A DNA stretch of 32,632 nt from Gemmatales bacterium. GTDB lineage: Bacteria > Planctomycetota > Planctomycetia > Gemmatales > HRBIN36. The position numbers and the translations under genes are program-made. The DNA lies in assembly GCA_025060195.1 (NCBI GenBank), contig JANXCQ010000014.1, positions 77,829-110,460 of the forward strand, in the 5' to 3' direction. Under the pieces are notes generated by a model. It saw only the letters and a program-made list of their open reading frames with translations. It was not told where the DNA came from and searched no databases. Shown piece by piece: positions 26,083 through 32,632 of this stretch (the stretch's first letter is position 1; each line of letters begins with the position of its first letter).

Positions 26083-29000
26083 TCAATTCGCTGGTATAAG
26101 CCCGTTGATTTGTTGGAAGTATACGCTGCTCGTTCCTAGAAGATTCTCCAACGCTGCACGATCAAGCTGGGCGACATCAACATAATATCGTTTGTCTAAA
26201 GCTAATAACGCTTTCTTATTGTGCCGATCACTTATCTCCAGATATACAGGACACGAACCGGGACTCCGTTGTAAAATGTCGCCGAGTTCTTCAATAAGGT
26301 AGGGACTATGATGCTTCGTGGAGAGTCTTAGGAGCACTGCCCGAGTAGAATCGCGCAATGCCTGTTCATAAGTAAGGACCTTAGTTGCGAGAAATACAGG
26401 TAGGTCTCGTGATCGATCCAATGTTCCACGAACGACTACTATATTTTCCTCAGTAAGCGATTCCTGACACGCCGCATAGTCGTCCGGAAATATCAGACAA
26501 TCAATACTGGCCTCCAAGTCCTGAAGCTTAAAACGTGCCATCTTAGTATTGCCTGCCCGAGTTCGGCGTGCATGACTGACACGGACGTCCGTAATCATTC
26601 CCGCAAGGACGATCTCCTGGGGTAGTTGCGTCGCTGCCGATAAACCAAGTACCTGGTGAATCGGCATCGTCGCCAGCGAGGCTAGGCGCTCAGCCCATCC
26701 CATTAGGGGGTGCAAGGCGAAGTAGAAACCAAATGCTTCCTTTTCCCGCCGCGCACGCTCTGCAGGAGACCAGTCGTCGACTTTCGGAAGGGGCCGTTTT
26801 CCAGGATCGGCGGTCAACTCTAAGCCGTCTAGGAAACTCCGTTGGCCTACCTTACGGTCTTCCTGAAGACGCATCCCTGTGCTGAGTGCTTCAGATAATG
26901 CCTCTAATAAAGCAGCACGACTACCGAACCCATCTAAGGCACCTGCATTAATTAGGGTCTCCAGGATTGCCCGCGACACGACACGCGAATCAAGTCGGCA
27001 ACATAAGTCGTATAGGTCTAAGTATTTCCCGTGCTTTTCTCGTTCTTCGACAATAGCACGAGCAGCGCTATAGCCCACGCCGCGGAGCGCTGCCAGAGCA
27101 TACCGAATCTGACCTTGTTCAACACTAAACTCCACTTGGCTGCGATTAATGTCTGGAGGTAGAACCTTGACGCCGATCTGCCGCGCATGCGCGACATATT
27201 GTGCTAATTTTTCTGCCTTACCGATTTCACTGGTCAGTAACGCAGCCATGAATTCCGTGGGATAGTGCGCTTTCAAGTAGGCGGTCTGATAAGCCACAAG
27301 AGCATAGGCCGCGGCATGGGACTTATTGAAGCCATATCCTCCGAAGTGAACGATCTGGTCGAAAATCTCTTCTGCCGTTTCTTTAGCAACGCCTCGCGCA
27401 ACTGCGCCTTCGACGAATTGTTGACGGCGTTCTGCGATGATTTCGTGTTTCTTTTTGCTAATTGCCTTAATGCACGAATATGCGCTTGATAAGTCTATCC
27501 CCCCCAACTTATTAAGAATCAACATTACCTGTTCTTGATAAACCATAATACCATAGGTCTCGCGTAAGATTTCTTCCATCACGGGGTGTTGATAAACAGG
27601 TTTCTCACGTCCGTGCTTGCGATTGACATAGGCATCTACCATGCCACCGCCGAGAGGCCCAGGACGATAGAGGGCATTACATGCAATTAAGTCGCGGATA
27701 TTGTCAGGCCTAAGCCGATGCAGGAGTTGACGAATCCCTTCGCCTTCAAATTGAAACACTCCTATAGAATCGCCCCGTTGTAATAGCGCATAAGTTTTCG
27801 CATCGTCTAGAGGTAGGTTGTGTAGATCTATGTCTACGCCATGTTGTTCCTTAATTAGTCGAACCGCATGATCTAATAAAGTAAGGGTGCGTAAGCCGAG
27901 TAAGTCTATCTTGAGCATGCCGACCTTTTCCAGGTCGTCCATGGTCCATTGGGTGATCACCACCCCTTCCCGTCCAGCACCGCGATGGGACTCTTGGTAA
28001 TCTTCGTCGTGCCCATCGTCGGCAGGGTCGCTCCGCTGGGGCCAGACTCGCTGTACGGGAACATACTCAATCAACGGGCCATTGGCGATCACCACTCCGG
28101 CGGCATGCGTGCTGACCGTGCGATTAGTTCCTTCTAGTTTGAGTGCAATATCTATACATTCGCGTACCTGGGGATCGGTTTCGTATTCATGGCGCAGGTC
28201 ATAAATGGTATTCAGGGCGTCAGCCAGCGTGACGTTAGGCATGCGTGGGATCAGGCGAGTTAATTGATCCAGGCGGGCACGGGGCAGTCCTAAGGCGCGG
28301 CCGACATCGCGCACCGCTGCGCGCGCTGCTAAGGTGCCAAATGTCCCTATCTGCGCGACGCTCTCCGCGCCGTAACGTTGCCGAACATAATCAAGCACTT
28401 CGTCGCGGCGGAGTTGGCAGAAATCGATATCTATATCTGGTGCCTCCGCTCGCTTCGGGTCGAGAAAACGCTCGAATAATAAATCATATTGCAGGGGATC
28501 AATGTGACTTAGTTGCAGGACATAGCTTACTAGGGCTCCGCATGCCGAACCTCGTGCTCCATAAGGTATGCCACGTTCCCGTGCGAACCGCACAAAGTCA
28601 TACACGATGAGGAAATAGCCTGCGAAACCGAGTCGGCATATAGTATCTAACTCGTGTTCTAAGCGTTCGCGTGCTGCGGCGGGGGGTGGATTACCATACC
28701 GTTGTTTCAGCCCCTCCTCACACAATTGCCTGAGATATTGTTCGGGAGAAAGTCCATTAGGGGGTCGAAAGACTGGGTAGTGACGTTTGTGGAAATCCAG
28801 CTCCAAGCAACATAAGTCGGCAATTTCCTGGCTCCGAGCCACTGCGTGGGGATAGTCGGGAAACGCCTCGTACATTTCCTCGGCAGAGCGCACATAAAAC
28901 AAGTCACTGCCATAGCGCAAACGATTGGTGTCGCTACGTTGCTTGCCTGTGTTGATACAAAGTAAGATATCATGAGCCTCAGCATCCGCTTGAGTGAGAT

Positions 29001-29631
29001 AATGAGCATCCGCCGTGGCCACTAAGGGCAAATTCAGTCGGCGGGCAACCTCGACAGCTCCCTCCAGGCATCGGCGTTGAATTTCCAGTCCGTTGTTTTG
29101 AATCTCGATGTAGAAGCGATTAGGACTAAATACGGTTGCAAACCAGCGTGCCAGTTGGGTGGCTTCTTCCAAACGATCTTGAAGAATAAGAGTGCTGAAT
29201 TCGCTCGAAGCGCAGCCGCTGAGGCAGATGAGGCCTTCGTTATAACTTTTTAATAGTTCCTTATCAATGCGGGGGCGGTAATAAAAACCCTCGAGAAATG
29301 CTAGGGAGGCTAAGCGAATGAGATTGCGGAATCCTTGTTCGTTGTACGCCAGGAGAGTGAGATGATAGGCCGCTTCGCTTATGCCACGGTTGTCGCGGTC
29401 GAATCGGCTGGTGGGAGCCACGTACGCTTCGTAACCGATGATGGGCTTAATTCCGTTAGCCACGCAATGCTGATAAAACTCAATGGCTCCGTAGAGGTTG
29501 CCGTGGTCGGTCAAGGCCAAGGCGTTCATGCCGAGGGATTTGACGCGCGCTACTAACTCTGGAATGCGGCTGGCTCCGTCCAGAAGACTGTAGTGGCTGT
29601 GACAGTGCAAGTGGACGAAGGGCTTAGCCAT
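26083..29631 (-). CDS. dnaE: DNA polymerase III alpha subunit
   Basis: The replicative polymerase subunit of the DnaE1 type, 1182 residues. An N-terminal PHP domain begins FVHLHCHSHYSLLDGA (His7, His9, His11) and contains LALTDHGNLYGA. The palm has PDIDIDF with catalytic Asp399, Asp401 and Asp403, and KIDLLGLRTL with the third Asp at 576, closely matching the E. coli residues 401, 403 and 555. Then come helix-hairpin-helix DNA binding (ALAALRGVGYSAARAI) and an OB fold (IVLAGMITDVRVSHARR). There is no PolC-type exonuclease. The frame is open to 29727, but the ATG at 29631 puts the PHP motif at the usual place and has GGAG 9 bases upstream. It leads the FAH and oxidoreductase genes. The long gap upstream must hold its promoter, which I could not define. 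Confidence 0.97.
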   Translation of the reverse strand: MAKPFVHLHCHSHYSLLDGASRIPELVARVKSLGMNALALTDHGNLYGAIEFYQHCVANGIKPIIGYEAYVAPTSRFDRDNRGISEAAYHLTLLAYNEQGFRNLIRLASLAFLEGFYYRPRIDKELLKSYNEGLICLSGCASSEFSTLILQDRLEEATQLARWFATVFSPNRFYIEIQNNGLEIQRRCLEGAVEVARRLNLPLVATADAHYLTQADAEAHDILLCINTGKQRSDTNRLRYGSDLFYVRSAEEMYEAFPDYPHAVARSQEIADLCCLELDFHKRHYPVFRPPNGLSPEQYLRQLCEEGLKQRYGNPPPAAARERLEHELDTICRLGFAGYFLIVYDFVRFARERGIPYGARGSACGALVSYVLQLSHIDPLQYDLLFERFLDPKRAEAPDIDIDFCQLRRDEVLDYVRQRYGAESVAQIGTFGTLAARAAVRDVGRALGLPRARLDQLTRLIPRMPNVTLADALNTIYDLRHEYETDPQVRECIDIALKLEGTNRTVSTHAAGVVIANGPLIEYVPVQRVWPQRSDPADDGHDEDYQESHRGAGREGVVITQWTMDDLEKVGMLKIDLLGLRTLTLLDHAVRLIKEQHGVDIDLHNLPLDDAKTYALLQRGDSIGVFQFEGEGIRQLLHRLRPDNIRDLIACNALYRPGPLGGGMVDAYVNRKHGREKPVYQHPVMEEILRETYGIMVYQEQVMLILNKLGGIDLSSAYSCIKAISKKKHEIIAERRQQFVEGAVARGVAKETAEEIFDQIVHFGGYGFNKSHAAAYALVAYQTAYLKAHYPTEFMAALLTSEIGKAEKLAQYVAHARQIGVKVLPPDINRSQVEFSVEQGQIRYALAALRGVGYSAARAIVEEREKHGKYLDLYDLCCRLDSRVVSRAILETLINAGALDGFGSRAALLEALSEALSTGMRLQEDRKVGQRSFLDGLELTADPGKRPLPKVDDWSPAERARREKEAFGFYFALHPLMGWAERLASLATMPIHQVLGLSAATQLPQEIVLAGMITDVRVSHARRTRAGNTKMARFKLQDLEASIDCLIFPDDYAACQESLTEENIVVVRGTLDRSRDLPVFLATKVLTYEQALRDSTRAVLLRLSTKHHSPYLIEELGDILQRSPGSCPVYLEISDRHNKKALLALDKRYYVDVAQLDRAALENLLGTSSVYFQQINGLIPAN

Positions 29632-30000
29632 ATAGCTTCGCTCCGAGGTATGCAGAGCTAAGAATTTAGCCGAGCCTTTAGTCAGGGAGTTATGCAGGTT
29701 TTCGGTGCGATTAATTCGTTGAGCCAAACCCCTTGCCTAGCGAGAAGCACCCCGGTGGGCTTAGACGGTGTAAAAATTTTTCTTAGTTGCTGTGTCTGCT
29801 TCTTCAAGACCAGCCTGCACTGATGGCGGGAACCTCTATGTGCTGAATACGACAGATAAGCGGAATTTATTCGTATGGGGCGTTGTTTTACCGTAGTTAG
29901 CAATGAGCTTAGACAGGCGATGGTAAAATAAAGGGGCTCAGTCCAAGAGCTATCCAGCTGCACGCCTAGGCGAGCTGCGTTGGATTGTAGGACTGCCAGC
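29632..30000. other. Intergenic stretch between ribBA and dnaE
   Basis: These 369 bases should hold the dnaE promoter and the end of the ribBA transcript. No strong -35/-10 pair or terminator was found. A 115-codon minus-strand open frame (29682-30029) overlaps both neighbours, has no ribosome site and no domain, and I take it as chance. Confidence 0.4.
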
Positions 30001-31281
30001 TTAGTCCTTATCGGATATGGGGCCAACAATTTGGTCTAACAAATGGCCGAGTTTAGTTTTCTTCGCCAGTAAATAATCGCGATTTTGTTGAGTAGGTGGG
30101 ACTAGGATAGGGACGCGCTCAACAATTTTGAGACCGTAGCCATCCAAGCCTACGACTTTTTTAGGATTGTTAGTGAGCAGGCGAATTTGTCGAATGCCGA
30201 GGTCATAGAGAATCTGAGCGCCGATGCCATAATGGCGTAAGTCGGGCGCATAGCCCAGCTCGCGGTTGGCTTCGACGGTGTCTAAGCCTTTTTCCTGCTG
30301 CAGCTGATAGGCGTGCAACTTAGGAAGCAGGCCGATCCCGCGCCCCTCCTGTCGCATGTAGAGTAAGCAACCTTTACCAGCATCGGCGATTTGGCGTAGT
30401 GCCTGTTGCAACTGCGCGCCACAATCACACAGCAAACTGTGGAAAATATCGCCTGTGAGACATTGCGAGTGGATGCGTACTAAGACAGGTTCTTCTTGCA
30501 CGGGCACTAAGCCGCCACTATCGTCGCCGATACCGCCCCTACAGAGAGCAATGTGAGGCTCGGGATCGACGACCGAGGTATAAGCGAAAAGGCGAAATTC
30601 GCCGAATTCTGTCGGCAAGGTTAAGCTAAGTTCGCGTTTAACGAGTTTTTCGCGTTGACGCCTATACTTGATAATCTCCTCGATCGTGCACATCTTGAGG
30701 CCGTGCTGTTGGCAGAACTGGCGCAACTCGGGCACGCGGGCCATGTGGCCATCGGGGCGCAAAATCTCACAAATCACAGCCGCTTCGCGCAGGCCTGCGA
30801 GTCGGCACAAGTCCACACTCCCTTCTGTGTGTCCGGCACGCACTAATACGCCGCCGGGGTGCGCCCGCAGACCTTGAACATGACCAGGACGTACTAAGTC
30901 GGCAGGTTGACTCTTGGGATCGATGGCGACCTGAATGGTGCGCGCACGGTCGTAGGCGGAGGTTCCGGTAGTAATCCCCCGCCGCGCGTCGAAAGAGACA
31001 GTAAAAGCGGTCCCCATAGGATTGCCCAGGGGGGCTTGTAAGCCCAGCTGTAAGCGCTCGCAAATTTCGGCTGACATGGCTAAACATAATAAGCCGCGCG
31101 CTTCACGGAGCATAAAGTTAATGGCTTCGGGCGTAACTTTCTCCGCGGCTAACACCAAGTCACCTTCATTTTCGCGAAACTCGTCATCCACCAGGACGAT
31201 CATGCGTCCTGCTCGCAGTTCGGCTATTGCTTCTTCGACGGTGCAAAAACCTTCATCGCGGTGCGGCTTTTTTTCGAGCAT
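30001..31281 (-). CDS. ribBA: RibBA, bifunctional DHBP synthase / GTP cyclohydrolase II
   Basis: Supplies both precursors of riboflavin: 3,4-dihydroxy-2-butanone 4-phosphate from ribulose 5-phosphate, and the pyrimidine from GTP. The N-terminal RibB domain has VDDEFRENEGDL, GITTGTSAYDRA, RPGHVQGLRA and VRAGHTEGSVDL. The C-terminal RibA domain has RIHSQCLTGDIFHSLLCDCG with the three zinc cysteines, QEGRGIGLL, RHYGIGAQIL and LLTNNPKK. Both active sites look complete at normal length (426 residues). The frame is open to a TTG at 31314 that overlaps the stop of the acetyltransferase gene. I chose the ATG at 31281, which has a weak GGGA site and lies nearer the RibB domain. No RFN riboswitch is seen; the gene sits directly behind the acetyltransferase and is probably co-transcribed. 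Confidence 0.95.
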   Translation of the reverse strand: MLEKKPHRDEGFCTVEEAIAELRAGRMIVLVDDEFRENEGDLVLAAEKVTPEAINFMLREARGLLCLAMSAEICERLQLGLQAPLGNPMGTAFTVSFDARRGITTGTSAYDRARTIQVAIDPKSQPADLVRPGHVQGLRAHPGGVLVRAGHTEGSVDLCRLAGLREAAVICEILRPDGHMARVPELRQFCQQHGLKMCTIEEIIKYRRQREKLVKRELSLTLPTEFGEFRLFAYTSVVDPEPHIALCRGGIGDDSGGLVPVQEEPVLVRIHSQCLTGDIFHSLLCDCGAQLQQALRQIADAGKGCLLYMRQEGRGIGLLPKLHAYQLQQEKGLDTVEANRELGYAPDLRHYGIGAQILYDLGIRQIRLLTNNPKKVVGLDGYGLKIVERVPILVPPTQQNRDYLLAKKTKLGHLLDQIVGPISDKD

Positions 31282-31310
31282 GGTCGATCCCGTAGTGGGG
31301 TGAATAAGAG

Positions 31311-32267
31311 TCAAGGGCGGATGTTGCGCCGGTACACCAAGGCGCGGTCGATCATTTCAAATCCTAAGTCGCGCAGGCACCGACGCAGGTGTTGTGCCGA
31401 TTCGGGCACATGCATTTCTACCAAGGTGTAGTATTGTTCCTCGAGATATTCTAAGCTCTGAGCCAACAGGGCTGCTTTGACGCCTGAACTGGCGTGTTCT
31501 TGGCTAACCGATAAGTCAAGTAAGCCAACCGTAGGCTGTTTCCACCGCCAACCGAATAACTCCATTTCCCACATGTCCACATGAGCCAGCACTTGTCCCC
31601 GATGCACGAATTGGAAGCGCACTATTTCAAGCGGCGAACTGGCTGCTACTTCGAACCAATCACTGGGTAGGGGCTTAGGAATCACTTGCAGAGTGCACTG
31701 CGCCTTCCAGGTAGCGGCAGGACCCGCGACTTCACAAGCTCTGCCATCCAGGATGCGTTGATACACGATGTGCGTCGCCACGATCTGATAGCCGCGTTTT
31801 TCCAGAAAGGGCCGAGCGTCTGTGTCGGATTCGAGAATGCCAGAAGGCTCGCTCCCGCCGTAGAGGCCCCAATAAAACGGACGCAGAGGATTATGAGCGC
31901 CAAAATAAATCTCGCGGGCTCCATGTTCAAGCAGGTATTGTTCGGCACGGTGGAGCAGCTCCGTGCCCAGTCCTTGCCTGCGATGCTGAGGATGGACTAG
32001 TAAAACACAGATGACACCTTGTTCGGTGCTGAGCCTTTGCCCTGTACTACCCGGTCCAAATCCCGCGTGGACCCAGCCGAGAAGCTGACCATCTCGTTCC
32101 GCGACTAATAGGCCCTTAGGGTCGAAGTACGGCTTACTTAGGACTCCCTGCTCCAAACAATTTACGTGGGGCAGAACGGCAGCTCCTCGGCCGACCAGGG
32201 CCAAGTTCCATAAGCGTACCAATTGTGGTGGGTCGGGATTGCGGAAAGGCCTGATACGCCAGACCAC
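31311..32267 (-). CDS. Double-GNAT acetyltransferase-like protein
   Basis: A 318-residue protein with two GNAT folds. The first (about residues 1-165) has the complete acetyl-CoA pocket motif A, CVLLVHPQHRRQGLG (Arg96-xx-Gly99-x-Gly101), and PFYWGLYGGSEPSG, which is seen in GNAT proteins of Actinobacteria and Planctomycetes. The second (about 190-318) keeps the strand order (GLLDLSVSQEHASSGVKAALL and LRRCLRDLGFEM) but not the Q/RxxGxG motif, so it is probably structural or binds the substrate. Substrate unknown. The start is a GTG at 32267 with only a weak GGA site. The stop overlaps a possible TTG start of ribBA by two bases, and its ATG is 30 bases downstream, so the two are one transcript. 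Confidence 0.87.
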   Translation of the reverse strand: MVWRIRPFRNPDPPQLVRLWNLALVGRGAAVLPHVNCLEQGVLSKPYFDPKGLLVAERDGQLLGWVHAGFGPGSTGQRLSTEQGVICVLLVHPQHRRQGLGTELLHRAEQYLLEHGAREIYFGAHNPLRPFYWGLYGGSEPSGILESDTDARPFLEKRGYQIVATHIVYQRILDGRACEVAGPAATWKAQCTLQVIPKPLPSDWFEVAASSPLEIVRFQFVHRGQVLAHVDMWEMELFGWRWKQPTVGLLDLSVSQEHASSGVKAALLAQSLEYLEEQYYTLVEMHVPESAQHLRRCLRDLGFEMIDRALVYRRNIRP

Positions 32268-32372
32268 TGTTTCTGTCCACGCGGATGAATCCTGCGCTCA
32301 ACCATTGCTTTATAGCGTAAACTACTCGGAAAAGACAGCCGACTTTGGTTGATCGTACGCATCAAACTGAAA

Positions 32373-32395
32373 GGGCGCGGCTTAGCACCGCGCCC
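32373..32395 (-). terminator. Probable Rho-independent terminator of the coiled-coil gene
   Basis: A perfect 8-bp GC-only stem, GGGCGCGG with CCGCGCCC around a 7-base loop, followed on the minus strand by TTTCAGTTT. It lies about 90 bases beyond the stop of the gene entering from the right and before the GNAT start. The T-run is short, so efficiency may be modest. Confidence 0.55.
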
Positions 32396-32485
32396 CCGTT
32401 AGGCAGACTTTTCTATTGACCGCCTACGTCCTATGTCGGTTCGGCTCGCGTCATCAAGGGACCAACCGTTGCGCTCGGACTTGAC

Positions 32486-32632
32486 TCACTCGATATTCAA
32501 GCTCAGGAGATAATTTTCCAGACCTTGACGCTGCTTGAGAATCTCCTGCTGCAGGGCCTTGATACGATCCTGATACTTCTCAATCATCGGCTCCTGCTCG
32601 TCCAGTTTCTTGAGGTACCGCTTATACGTCTC
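32486..32632 (-). CDS. C-terminus of a coiled-coil protein (cut by the window edge)
   Basis: The last 48 codons of a gene that enters from the right, ending at TGA 32486-32488. The sequence is charged and helical throughout, for instance KRYLKKLDEQEP, DRIKALQQEI and KQRQGLENYLL, with heptad-like Leu and Ile spacing, so it is a coiled coil. The family cannot be told from this piece. Downstream lies the probable terminator at 32373-32395. Confidence 0.7.
   Translation of the reverse strand, partial: ETYKRYLKKLDEQEPMIEKYQDRIKALQQEILKQRQGLENYLLSLNIE

Noticed and set aside
29682..30029. 115-codon minus-strand frame between ribBA and dnaE
   Set aside because: It overlaps both neighbours, lacks a ribosome site and shows no domain or coding pattern.

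Overview
The window looks like chromosomal DNA from a planctomycete, probably from the Gemmata-like branch. The pointers are a relic N-terminus ending in the LEERAMPAG signature of giant planctomycete secreted proteins, ELWxxDGT and calcium-type (DxDxDGI) repeat relics, a Tat-exported Gfo/Idh/MocA oxidoreductase, a BFN/DUF151 nuclease with the usual planctomycete start, and an AddAB rather than RecBCD nuclease. This assignment is inference from gene content; there is no rRNA here. No phage, integrase, insertion sequence or CRISPR array was seen.

Layout. 1-4951 (minus): addB-addA, overlapping by 8 bases, with addA running off the left edge. 4972-7864 (plus): a strong sigma70-type promoter, then a long membrane NfeD with ClpP-like domains and a short NfeD. 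8083-9978 (minus): two decayed genes for repeat-rich surface proteins. 10435-11445 (minus): an extended SDR epimerase/dehydrogenase. 11737-13101 (plus): a Tat-signal oxidoreductase. 13146-14210 (minus): a secreted protein and a cupin. 14438-14511 (minus): tRNA-Ile with its promoter. 14893-17437 (plus): ilvC and a GlcF-like iron-sulfur protein. 17569-17895 (plus): a small Tat-signal gene broken by a TAA. 18115-20725: a helical-repeat protein (plus) meeting a GT39/ArnT-like glycosyltransferase (minus) with a 140-base tail overlap. 20865-20939 (minus): tRNA-His. 21492-22270 (minus): a small proline-rich lipoprotein and a bifunctional nuclease. 22419-23408 (plus): a DUF4392 D-glutamate cyclase-like protein. 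23474-24005: tRNA-Val (minus) and tRNA-Met (plus). 24035-29631 (minus): dnaE, a FAH-family hydrolase and a second Gfo/Idh/MocA oxidoreductase. 30001-32267 (minus): a double-GNAT protein followed by ribBA. The right edge holds a terminator-like hairpin and the C-terminus of a coiled-coil protein.

Most of the window is housekeeping: repair (AddAB), replication (DnaE), riboflavin synthesis (RibBA), branched-chain amino acid synthesis (IlvC), translation (four tRNAs) and envelope functions (NfeD, lipid or glycan glycosyltransferase, lipoprotein, secreted proteins). Gene order is a patchwork of short units, as is common in planctomycetes. I found no convincing new multi-gene system. The most unusual parts are the surface-protein gene graveyard at 8.1-10.0 kb, the interrupted Tat gene at 17.6 kb, and the convergent overlap at 18.8 kb.
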